Of a stretch of 64,000 nt of DNA, positions 53,495-60,938 are shown piece by piece. The notes beneath the pieces were generated by a model that worked only from the letters and a program-made list of their open reading frames with translations, was not told the DNA's origin and made no database searches. The DNA lies in NCBI GenBank assembly GCA_934747385.1, contig CAKVGK010000003.1, positions 33,101 to 97,100 of the forward strand, in the 5' to 3' direction. The translations under genes were made by a program, and so were the position numbers. Positions within the stretch are counted from its first letter, which is position 1; the number at the start of each line of letters is the position of its first letter. This DNA comes from an uncultured Clostridia bacterium (GTDB lineage Bacteria; Bacillota; Clostridia; Christensenellales; UBA1242).

Positions 53495-54187
53495 CTATGC
53501 CAAGCAAGCGCTGACAGTGGTTGGCTCAAAGCCGTTGTTAACTGCGTATGCCAAAATTTTTGTTAATGCTGAAACTGTTTTAGGGGTTGGATGCATTAAA
53601 ATCAGGTCGCCGTTAGACAAATCTTTGGTCGCGCGCTTATAAATTAAATCTTCATTTTGGTCGCGCCAGTCAATTGTATCGTGCGTCCACATAATGGTTT
53701 TATAATTCAAGTTTTCCGCGCAGTCAACTGTTGTTTTGTTGTATGCTCCGCTTGGAGGAGCAAACAGGGTCATTTCAATGTCCAAGTTAGATTTGATAAG
53801 GTCATGGCAAGCCTTGATTTCCTGCATGTTTTGGTCGGCGGAAAGTTTGTCGTGGTCCTTATGATTAAAACCATGGTTGCCAAGTTCAAAACCACGAGAA
53901 TGGATTTCTTTAACCACGTCCAAATGCTTTGCTGCCCAACTGCCGCCCACAAAAAATGTTGCTTTAACTTTGTAGGCGTCAAAAATGTCTAACATGTCCA
54001 AAACGTAATCTTCGTGCTGATAAACATTAATCATAAAACTGACTTTATTTTGATTTGTGTTGCCCGCGTAAAAAACTCTGGTGTCCGCTTGAACATTGAG
54101 CGCAATGGCGTTGCTGAAAGACAACGCGATTAAAGTTAAAAACATTGCCACAATAACACAATTAGTTAATACAACACTTTTTTTCAT
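53495..54187 (-). CDS. NodB-type polysaccharide deacetylase-like, variant active site
   Basis: 230 residues. N-terminal signal anchor (1-32), then a NodB domain (about 45-225): motif 2 NHGFNH (two metal His kept), motif 3 FAPPSGAYN, motif 4 HDTIDW, motif 5 LMHP. Motif 1, normally TFDDG, reads FMINVYQ, so the catalytic base/metal Asp pair is missing. Activity may be lost or altered. Sporulation deacetylases of the PdaB type are also atypical here. ATG at 54187 rather than 54268: the extension is membrane-like junk. No ribosome site, and TAAAAT lies five bases upstream, so leaderless initiation is possible. Confidence 0.85.
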   Translation of the reverse strand: MKKSVVLTNCVIVAMFLTLIALSFSNAIALNVQADTRVFYAGNTNQNKVSFMINVYQHEDYVLDMLDIFDAYKVKATFFVGGSWAAKHLDVVKEIHSRGFELGNHGFNHKDHDKLSADQNMQEIKACHDLIKSNLDIEMTLFAPPSGAYNKTTVDCAENLNYKTIMWTHDTIDWRDQNEDLIYKRATKDLSNGDLILMHPTPKTVSALTKILAYAVNNGFEPTTVSACLA

Positions 54188-54261
54188 AAAGCATTTTATT
54201 AAAAAATGTTTTAACGTATGCAAAAATTTGGCAAAAATCAAGTTAAAAACGAATTTGTATA

Positions 54262-54290
54262 TTGACAATGTTGGGTTTGTGTGTTAAATT
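54262..54290 (+). promoter_or_regulatory. Promoter of the coiled-coil protein gene
   Basis: TTGACA (54262-54267), 17-base spacer, TAAATT (54285-54290). Confidence 0.75.
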
Positions 54291-54315
54291 AGTAAAACAT
54301 AAAAGGTGGTTTATT

Positions 54316-55344
54316 GTGAGAAGGATTACTATTCAATACATTGCAAGAGAGCGTGCCGCTGCAATTGAAAGAGAATATATGCGCAAAAAACGCTGTGCAG
54401 AAGTTGAGGCATACAAAAATTCTGAAAAAGGCATTGCCGAAGCAAAAGAAAGAAGCATACTTCAAAATGCTTATTATAAAAGTGAAAATGAAAGGCTTCA
54501 AAAAGTTCAAGAGCTACAAGAGCTTAGAAACAGTATTTTTGAAGGCATTTTAGCAGACTTGAACTTGGTTCAATCTGGTGAAAAAGTTGAGTTGGATGAA
54601 GACAAGGTTGCTGAAACAATGGCAAAATATCAACCAGAGATTGACAAATTGAAGGAACTTGGCGAGAAACATGAAAAGCACAATCGTGGCAATTATGTTA
54701 TGGAATACATTAGACTTTACAGAGATTTGATTTCCACAAACGACGCTTTCATCAAGACTGCACCAATTGAAGTTTTTTACAATTCTGTGGTTCTTCAACC
54801 ATTAGGGCTTGGTGTAAATGCAAAGTATAAAGATTATTTTGTTAAAAACGGATTTTTTAAAGATGAAAAATTCAACAAAATTAACAACAAATTTTTCACC
54901 GGTGTTAACAATATTAATTCTATTGACGATTTCCGTAAAATTAAAAAAGAACTTGTTATTAACCCAGCTTTGTATTCAAACATTAACGAAACCATGAAAC
55001 GTTCAATTATGGAAAGCCAATTGATGATTAAGGATTTGCTTTCCCTTTGCCCTGCAACCGTTAAGTATATGACAGACGAAGAAATCTACAATATTGGTGA
55101 AAAATGTTCCGCTTTGCTTGGCTCTGTTATTGAAAGAAAGCCAGACGTTTTGGAAAATTTTCCTGCAGATTTCTTTGCCCACAACAAACCAAAAGCAATT
55201 TTTGCTAGAGTTTCAAGGCAAAATACTCATCACGCATGCGTAAAATATTACAAAAAATTTCCAGAACTTTATGCATACATGCTCCCTTATTTAGAAAAAT
55301 TGAATTTTGCTGAAGCACCAACAGAAGCCAAAATCGAATTATAA
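54316..55344 (+). CDS. Unknown soluble protein, helical N-terminus
   Basis: 342 residues from a GTG at 54316, chosen because AAGGTGG lies six bases upstream. The ATG at 54262 is inside the promoter. Residues about 1-75 are highly charged and helical (RERAAAIEREYMRKKRCAEVE), about 85-125 again coiled-coil-like, and the rest is alpha-rich with no catalytic motif. No signal peptide. Own promoter and terminator. Family not recognised. Confidence 0.82.
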   Translation: MRRITIQYIARERAAAIEREYMRKKRCAEVEAYKNSEKGIAEAKERSILQNAYYKSENERLQKVQELQELRNSIFEGILADLNLVQSGEKVELDEDKVAETMAKYQPEIDKLKELGEKHEKHNRGNYVMEYIRLYRDLISTNDAFIKTAPIEVFYNSVVLQPLGLGVNAKYKDYFVKNGFFKDEKFNKINNKFFTGVNNINSIDDFRKIKKELVINPALYSNINETMKRSIMESQLMIKDLLSLCPATVKYMTDEEIYNIGEKCSALLGSVIERKPDVLENFPADFFAHNKPKAIFARVSRQNTHHACVKYYKKFPELYAYMLPYLEKLNFAEAPTEAKIEL

Positions 55345-55371
55345 TCAAATATAGTTTATTTAATTTAAGCA

Positions 55372-55404
55372 CAAAAAAATGACTTTTCAAAAGTCATTTT
55401 TTTA
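55372..55404 (+). terminator. Terminator
   Basis: AAATGACTTTT-C-AAAAGTCATTT followed by T run. Symmetric, usable by pnp readthrough on the other strand. Confidence 0.9.
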
Positions 55405-55502
55405 TTACTTTGTGAGAATTTGTTTAATTGAGTCTGACACACAAATTTAAAAATTTATCTTTTTTCTTGTCCTTTGATTCAATCAAAAACCAATAGTATA
55501 TT

Positions 55503-57599
55503 TTATAATTTTTGAATCAATTTCATGTCAACTCTGCCACGTTCATCAATCTTAATTGTTTTAACAAGCACGCGGTCGCCAACTTTAACAACGTCTTCAA
55601 CTTTGTCAACGTGCTCTTTGCTGAGTTTTGAAATGTGAACCATGCCTTCTTTGCCTGGAGCAACTTCAACAAACGCGCCAAATGGTGTTGTGCGTGTTAC
55701 TGTGCCTTGATATTCGCAATTGAGTTCAAGGTCGGTTGCAATTGTTAAAATAATTTCTTTTGCACGTTGCATTTTTTCCATATCTGTTGAAGCAACACAA
55801 ACTTTGCCATCGTCATCAATGTCAATTTTAACGCCAGTTTCTGCAATGATTTGGTTAATAACTTTGCCGCCTGAACCAATAACTTCGCGAATTTTGTCTG
55901 GGTCAATGTTAAATGAAATAATCTTAGGAGCATATTTTGAAAGTTCTTTTCTTGGTTCTTTAATTGTTTTGAGCATAAGTTTCAAGATTTCCAAACGACC
56001 AACACGTGCTTGTTCAAGTGCGGTTGTCAAAATTTTGCGGTCAATGCCATGAATTTTAATGTCCATTTGAATTGCTGTGATGCCTTTAGTTGTGCCTGTA
56101 ACTTTAAAGTCCATATCGCCAAGGAAGTCTTCCAAACCCTGAATATCTGTTAAAACTGCAACTTTGTCGCTATCTTTATCTTTCATCAAGCCCATTGCGA
56201 TGCCTGCAACTGGGGCTTTAATTGGAACGCCTGCGTCCATAAGAGCCAAAGTGCTGCCGCATGTTGAAGCCATTGAAGTTGAGCCGTTTGAACTTAAAAC
56301 GTCACTAACTGTGCGGATTGCATATGGGAATTCTTCCTCGCTTGGAAGCACTGCCAACAATGCCCTTTCAGCCAAAGCCCCGTGACCAATTTCACGTCTG
56401 CCTGGAGAACGCAAAGGTTTTGCTTCGCCAGTTGTGTAACCTGGCATATTGTATTGGTGCATATAGCGTTTATATTCTTCAGTGTCCAAACCTTCAAGTT
56501 CTTGTGCTTCGCTAATCATACCCAATGTGCAAGTTGTAAGCACTTGAGTTTCACCACGAGTGAACACGCCTGAACCGTGAACACGTGGAAGCAAGCCAAC
56601 CTCACACCAAATTGGACGGATTTCGTTCAACTTTCTGCCGTCTGGACGAATGCCTTTGTCAAGCACTTTGCGGCGAACTTTTTCCTTTTTCAAAGCATAC
56701 AAAGCGGCTGCAATTGCCTTTTGTTGTTCTGGGAAGATTTCAGCAAAATGCTCTTGTATTTCTGCGTCAATTTCTTCTTCGATAGCATCACGAACATGAC
56801 GATCAAATTCTTTTAACATTTCATCATATTTTTTGTCTGCATATTCTCTAACAGCTGTGTTGATTTCATCTGGCACAACGTCGTAATGAATGTGTGTATT
56901 GATTTTTTTGCCTTCTTTACCGAATACTTCTTTCATAATTTCTTCTTGGAAAGCAACTTGTTTTTTAATTTCTTCGTGTGCAAACATGATAGCGTCAATC
57001 ATAAGAGTTTCGCTAACTTCTTTTGCACCTGCTTCAACCATCAAAACGGCTTCTTTTGTGCCGGCAACGGTCAAGTCAATGCAACTTTCTTCAAGTTGTG
57101 CTGGGGTTGGGTTAACAATAAATTTGCCATCAATACAACCAACTTTAACAGCACCTGTTGGACCTTCAAATGGAATATCACTTACGGACAAAGCAATTGA
57201 ACTGCCAAGCATTGCAAGTGGTTCTGGCATAATGTCTGTGTCCACTGAAAGTGGAGTTGCAATAATTGTTACGTCATTGTAAAAACCTTTTGGGAACAAT
57301 GGACGAAGTGGACGGTCAATCAAACGAGAACGCAATATTGCAGCGTCGCTTGCTCTACCTTCACGCTTTTTCCAGCCACCTGGAATTTTGCCAACACTGT
57401 ACATTTTTTCTTCATAATCCACACTGAGTGGGAAGAAATCCATACCTGGACGTGGAGCCGCAGCCATTGTTGCGTTAACCATAACAACAGTGTCGCCACA
57501 AGTCACAATGCAGTGACCAGATGCTTGACCACAGTATTTGCCAAGGGTTACTTCAACAGTTCTGCCTCCAATTTCTGTTTTAAATTTTTCTTCTTTCAT
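55503..57599 (-). CDS. pnp: Polynucleotide phosphorylase
   Basis: 698 residues. Phosphorolytic 3'-5' exoribonuclease of RNA turnover. Two RNase PH domains (about 10-145 and 315-545; the second keeps FTRGETQVLT, GSTSMASTCGSTLALMDAGVP and FLGDMDFKVTGT), KH domain (about 555-615, IREVIGSGGKVINQI) and S1 domain (about 622-692, GTVTRTTPFGAFVEVAPG). Full length. Ribosome site AGGAGAAGAA. Downstream of rpsO in the standard rpsO-pnp order, with a terminator and a repeat between them. Confidence 0.98.
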   Translation of the reverse strand: MKEEKFKTEIGGRTVEVTLGKYCGQASGHCIVTCGDTVVMVNATMAAAPRPGMDFFPLSVDYEEKMYSVGKIPGGWKKREGRASDAAILRSRLIDRPLRPLFPKGFYNDVTIIATPLSVDTDIMPEPLAMLGSSIALSVSDIPFEGPTGAVKVGCIDGKFIVNPTPAQLEESCIDLTVAGTKEAVLMVEAGAKEVSETLMIDAIMFAHEEIKKQVAFQEEIMKEVFGKEGKKINTHIHYDVVPDEINTAVREYADKKYDEMLKEFDRHVRDAIEEEIDAEIQEHFAEIFPEQQKAIAAALYALKKEKVRRKVLDKGIRPDGRKLNEIRPIWCEVGLLPRVHGSGVFTRGETQVLTTCTLGMISEAQELEGLDTEEYKRYMHQYNMPGYTTGEAKPLRSPGRREIGHGALAERALLAVLPSEEEFPYAIRTVSDVLSSNGSTSMASTCGSTLALMDAGVPIKAPVAGIAMGLMKDKDSDKVAVLTDIQGLEDFLGDMDFKVTGTTKGITAIQMDIKIHGIDRKILTTALEQARVGRLEILKLMLKTIKEPRKELSKYAPKIISFNIDPDKIREVIGSGGKVINQIIAETGVKIDIDDDGKVCVASTDMEKMQRAKEIILTIATDLELNCEYQGTVTRTTPFGAFVEVAPGKEGMVHISKLSKEHVDKVEDVVKVGDRVLVKTIKIDERGRVDMKLIQKL

Positions 57600-57699
57600 T
57601 TTCTTCTCCTATAATAACCGAACACATTATAACATAAAAACCAAAAAAGTAAAACAAATTTATTGAGAAAATGTGTTTTGGTTTGACAACGCTGTCATC

Positions 57700-57767
57700 A
57701 TGAGTGAAGCGAGATTTTGAATAAATAACACAACTCAAATCTCGTATCCCCTTGTGAGGGGGCACAA
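57700..57767. repeat. Intergenic palindromic repeat between rpsO and pnp
   Basis: CGAGATTT/AAATCTCG arms (around 57708-57744) followed by TCCCCT-TGTG-AGGGGG (to 57762). The second hairpin is related to that at 13191. Confidence 0.6.
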
Positions 57768-57792
57768 CAAAAAAAGCACCCGAAGGTGCTTT
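57768..57792 (-). terminator. rpsO terminator with UUCG loop
   Basis: Minus strand AAGCACC-TTCG-GGTGCTT then T run, three bases after the rpsO stop. The UUCG tetraloop makes it very stable. Confidence 0.93.
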
Positions 57793-57794
57793 AA

Positions 57795-58052
57795 TTAGCC
57801 ACGAATGCCAAGTTTTGCCTTGATTGCACGTGCACGATTAATGTCAACACTTGCAAGATAGTCCAACATTTTTTTGCGTTGTGAAACCATTTGGTTCAAA
57901 CCACGTGTTGAGTGTTTGTCTTGCTTGTTAACTTTAAGGTGATTTGTTAAATTGTCGATTTTAGCGCTCAATAAAGCAATTTGAACTTCAACTGAGCCAG
58001 TGTCTTTTTCGTCTTTACCAAATTCCTTAACGATTTCAGCTTTATTAATCAT
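57795..58052 (-). CDS. rpsO: Ribosomal protein uS15
   Basis: 85 residues, the usual size. Binds the 16S three-way junction h20-h21-h22 and nucleates the 30S platform. Conserved FGKDEKDTGSVEVQIALLSAKI and DKHSTRGLNQMVSQRKKMLDYL. ATG at 58052 with AAAAGGAGAG upstream. The longer frame to 58160 would run through the promoter. It has a structured 73-base leader. Confidence 0.98.
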   Translation of the reverse strand: MINKAEIVKEFGKDEKDTGSVEVQIALLSAKIDNLTNHLKVNKQDKHSTRGLNQMVSQRKKMLDYLASVDINRARAIKAKLGIRG

Positions 58053-58126
58053 AATTCTCTCCTTTTTTAAAATTCGCCTATAACCGCGCAGGCGTTGAGA
58101 ATTCGCACCACTGCAGTTAAGGTATG
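58053..58126 (-). promoter_or_regulatory. rpsO leader, possible S15 autoregulatory site
   Basis: On the transcript, GAATTC...GAATTTT and CGCCT/AGGCG arms can fold into a nested stem just before the ribosome site, with GTGGTGCG in the 5' part. S15 represses its own mRNA in many bacteria through varied leader folds. Here this is inference from position. Confidence 0.45.
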
Positions 58127-58131
58127 TTTTG

Positions 58132-58160
58132 ATTATATCTAAATGCAAACAAATTGTCAA
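58132..58160 (-). promoter_or_regulatory. Perfect consensus promoter of rpsO
   Basis: TTGACA (58160-58155), 17-base spacer, TATAAT (58137-58132) on the minus strand. Confidence 0.92.
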
Positions 58161-58246
58161 TAGATAAGTAAATATTTTTTAATTTAGTGAGCATATGTTT
58201 ACAACATAATTATTCAATCTTTGCACACACTATCTGTGGAGATATT

Positions 58247-59467
58247 ATGAGAAAAGTTTTTTGGATTGCTTTTGCATTTGTGCTTGCAGTTGTTGGCTGC
58301 TTTACTTTTGTGCCGATATTTAAAAGCATAAATCAACTGCCAGACAATATGATGGTGACTTATGACGATATCTTGCAGGCTAATCAACACGATTTATATT
58401 CACCTGCAATCAGTTTGAGTCTTCCAAAAAATATTAATGTGGACAATAACGGAAATTTAACTGAAACAACCCTTCAAGTTAAGTTGTTCAACTTGTTTAC
58501 GATTAAAAAAGTTAAAGTGCAATTGTTAACCGATACCAACGTTTTTGTTGGTGGTGAAACAGTAGGGTTTAACTTGTTTAGCGATGGTGTTATTTGCGTT
58601 GGCAGCAATGCAGTTGTTACTGAAAATGGCACTGAGCAACCAATGCACAGCAGTGAAATTCAAGATGGTGACGCCATTATCGAAATTGAAGGAATGCACA
58701 TTAAAACCATTGAAGACATTGACCGAATTATAAATCTGCCTAACATTCAAGGCAAGGAACTTGCAGTCAAACTGAAGCGAAATGGAAAGGAAATTTTAAC
58801 ACAAATTAAACCCGCTTTTGATTTGTTTAACAAAAAATATAAACTTGGGCTTTGGGTTAAAAACAATGCAAGCGGAGTTGGAACATTGACATATATCAAA
58901 CAAAACGACTACCGTTTTGGCGCAGTTGGACACCCTATTGTGGACAGCAGCTTAGGTGAAAATTTTGTTGTAAATTCCGGCAAAATTTATCGTTGTAATT
59001 TGCTAGGAATAAAAAAGGGCGAAAAAAACAATCCCGGCGAAATACGTTCATCAATCAACCTTGGTGAGGAAGCAATCGGCTTAGCAGACACTAATTGCAA
59101 ATATGGAGTGTATGGAAATATTTTAAACAAAACAATAATAGACGCTAAACGAACTGCTAATCTTGGTGGCAGACTTTCAGCAAAACTGGGAGAGGCTCAA
59201 ATCTATTGCAACATTGACGGGCGAGGTGTTAAGGCTTATGACATAAAAATAATCAAAGCAAACAAGCAAAACACAGCAGACGACAAAAGCATGACAATAA
59301 AAATAACCGACAAAAATTTGATTGAAAAAACAGGTGGCATTGTGCAAGGAATGAGCGGAAGCCCAATTGTGCAAAATGGCAAAATTGTTGGAGCAGTAAC
59401 CCATGTTTTTTTGAATGACCCAACGCGAGGTTATGCGGTCTATACAGATTGGATGATAAACAACTAA
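58247..59467 (+). CDS. spoIVB: SpoIVB-like serine peptidase (S55)
   Basis: 406 residues. In Bacillus SpoIVB is secreted from the forespore and cleaves SpoIVFA to trigger pro-sigma-K processing. N-terminal signal anchor (1-25), PDZ domain (about 120-185: GDAIIEIEGMHIKTIEDIDR), S55 peptidase domain (about 195-405) with FGAVGHPIVDSS (His) and GMSGSPI (368-374, catalytic Ser370), both at expected places. Start at 58247 has TGGAG six bases upstream. The earlier frame start at 58187 lacks a site. No clear sigma-F/G promoter seen. Its presence implies an endospore programme. Confidence 0.93.
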   Translation: MRKVFWIAFAFVLAVVGCFTFVPIFKSINQLPDNMMVTYDDILQANQHDLYSPAISLSLPKNINVDNNGNLTETTLQVKLFNLFTIKKVKVQLLTDTNVFVGGETVGFNLFSDGVICVGSNAVVTENGTEQPMHSSEIQDGDAIIEIEGMHIKTIEDIDRIINLPNIQGKELAVKLKRNGKEILTQIKPAFDLFNKKYKLGLWVKNNASGVGTLTYIKQNDYRFGAVGHPIVDSSLGENFVVNSGKIYRCNLLGIKKGEKNNPGEIRSSINLGEEAIGLADTNCKYGVYGNILNKTIIDAKRTANLGGRLSAKLGEAQIYCNIDGRGVKAYDIKIIKANKQNTADDKSMTIKITDKNLIEKTGGIVQGMSGSPIVQNGKIVGAVTHVFLNDPTRGYAVYTDWMINN

Positions 59468-59497
59468 AGAAAAAACAGCTGGATGCTGTTTTTTCTT
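59467..59497. terminator. Bidirectional terminator after spoIVB
   Basis: AAGAAAAAACAGC-TGGAT-GCTGTTTTTTCTT: 13-bp perfect stem between convergent genes. Confidence 0.94.
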
Positions 59498-59518
59498 ACC
59501 TTACCAAATTAGACTATT

Positions 59519-60166
59519 TTAAGCAAGTTTTCTTATCAATAAATAGCTGTTGTTATAAGTTATGTCAGCAGCATTGGTTGTTGTAAATGCAACTGTACCA
59601 GCGATTGGAGTCACCAACAAAAATGAACCCGACAGGTCTGTGGTTGTGTTGGCAGCACCAGTTCTTCTTGTAACGGCTTCTGCTCCACTTGCAAGTGTTA
59701 ACACTATTTCAGGAGCTGTGCCTGTACTTACTGCTGTTGTTCCATATTCAATAATATACGAGCCGGCAGTTAGGTTCACAGTCGTTCCAGCTCCATCCAA
59801 TTGAATGTCTGTTTGCCCAGTTGGATATGCACTAGATGCTGAAAAAACTGGTAATGAATTTGTTGCTGCTGTGCTTGTAAAATAGGCAGCGGTGGAAATT
59901 GCATTTGTTCCGTCCGCACCTGCAACACCAGCATCTCCTTGTGCTCCAGTTGGTCCTGTTGGTCCAGTTGGTCCTGTTGGACCTGTAGGGCCTGTTGCGC
60001 CTGTGGCTCCAGCAGTACCTGTGGCACCAGTAAAGCCTCTTGGGCCTTGAGGTCCTGTTGGTCCGGTTATACCCGTGTAAATAATCCTATCAATATTGAT
60101 ATTCCCTTGTTGAGGACTTTCAAAACGTGGAGTGAAGCAACAAGGATTATTATTAAAACAACTCAT
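59519..60166 (-). CDS. BclA-like collagen-repeat protein, spore-surface candidate
   Basis: 215 residues. Cys-rich N-terminus ([11 protein letters not shown]), a collagen-like run of G-x-T/P triplets (about 33-88, mainly GPTGPTGPT), then a compact beta-rich C-terminal domain (about 90-215) like the trimerising BclA/TNF-like heads of exosporium glycoproteins. Nearby SpoIVB and the sigma-K-like promoter support a late mother-cell spore-coat role. The 9-base DNA repeats coding GPTGPTGPT may vary in number. Ribosome site AAAGGAGAAAAT. No signal peptide, as expected for a coat protein. Confidence 0.85.
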   Translation of the reverse strand: MSCFNNNPCCFTPRFESPQQGNINIDRIIYTGITGPTGPQGPRGFTGATGTAGATGATGPTGPTGPTGPTGPTGAQGDAGVAGADGTNAISTAAYFTSTAATNSLPVFSASSAYPTGQTDIQLDGAGTTVNLTAGSYIIEYGTTAVSTGTAPEIVLTLASGAEAVTRRTGAANTTTDLSGSFLLVTPIAGTVAFTTTNAADITYNNSYLLIRKLA

Positions 60167-60210
60167 ATTTTCTCCTTTTAAGTTAAATTGAGAGATTGTG
60201 TCCCTAATTC

Positions 60211-60239
60211 ATACTATGGAAAAAGAAAATTTTTGTTTC
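60211..60239 (-). promoter_or_regulatory. Sigma-K-like promoter of the collagen-like gene
   Basis: Minus strand GAAAC (AC at 60236-60235), 16-base spacer, CATAGTAT (60218-60211): fits AC-N16/17-CATANNNT. Confidence 0.6.
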
Positions 60240-60300
60240 AGTTTGTCGGTTGCAAAATTAAAAATATGCAAAAAACAAAAAGTTAAAGCATAAAATATGT

Positions 60301-60894
60301 ATGCTTATTTTTGAAAGTATGGCAGAAACCGTAAAAAGAAAAAAAGCATTGTTCATTGTTTTGCTTATTTTTACAATAATAACAATTGTGCTTGCTGTTT
60401 TTTCTGCCATAAGCATTAGCAATGGCGTTTTCAGCATAAATTTGGACAATGTTCCTTACATAAAATTCCTGCAAGGCAATGCTGGTTTGCCTGTTTTTAT
60501 TTTCAACTGCATTATGGTTGTTGGTTTGGTGTACGCCACTATTGTGCTGTGTTTTGCAAAGCCCTATTTTGCTTTTATTGGCATTGTTTTTTACCTTTAT
60601 TTTGTTTATAGCCAAGCGGTTATTTTTGTAAGCATAATTATGATTTATGGGTTTTTTAATGTGCTTATAATAATCATTTTGCTTTTAATACTGCTTGTTT
60701 TGGAGTTTGCTTTGCTCTTGCTGATAATTTTGGAAGTCGCCTCCATGTGTAATTGTGGCAATTATTTTAAAACCTGTTTCAACTTTTCCACAAGTAAACT
60801 GCTTTTGTACACAATAATTTTGCTTGCATTTATTGTTGTATTCTGCTTAGTCACCATGATACTTCGCTCGTTTGTTGTGCTTTTGGTCTACTGA
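60301..60894 (+). CDS. Five-helix membrane protein
   Basis: 197 residues, very hydrophobic, helices at about 17-38, 60-80, 84-105, 107-145 and 170-195. No charged catalytic motif. A CNCG and FNFS loop separates the last two. No family recognised. Neither the ATG at 60301 nor that at 60319 has a convincing ribosome site. TAAAAT lies four bases before the first. Composition ordinary. Ends at a bidirectional terminator shared with uvrA. Confidence 0.7.
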   Translation: MLIFESMAETVKRKKALFIVLLIFTIITIVLAVFSAISISNGVFSINLDNVPYIKFLQGNAGLPVFIFNCIMVVGLVYATIVLCFAKPYFAFIGIVFYLYFVYSQAVIFVSIIMIYGFFNVLIIIILLLILLVLEFALLLLIILEVASMCNCGNYFKTCFNFSTSKLLLYTIILLAFIVVFCLVTMILRSFVVLLVY

Positions 60895-60903
60895 AAATCT
60901 AAC

Positions 60904-60938
60904 AAAAAAAGGCACAAAACTCATGTGCCTTTTTTTAT
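60904..60938. terminator. Bidirectional terminator (60.9-kb membrane gene and uvrA)
   Basis: AAAAAAAGGCACA-AAACTCA-TGTGCCTTTTTTT, overlapping the end of uvrA. Confidence 0.93.

Noticed and set aside
58187..58246. Upstream start for the SpoIVB-like gene
   Set aside because: No ribosome site; the 58247 start has one and gives a normal signal anchor.
58160..58246. Sigma-F or sigma-G promoter before spoIVB
   Set aside because: GCATA and CATAATTA are both present but only nine bases apart, too close for these sigma factors.
59562..60181. Plus-strand Ser/Cys/Trp-rich frames over the collagen-like gene
   Set aside because: Mirror reading of GPT-repeat codons; the minus frame has the ribosome site and domain structure.
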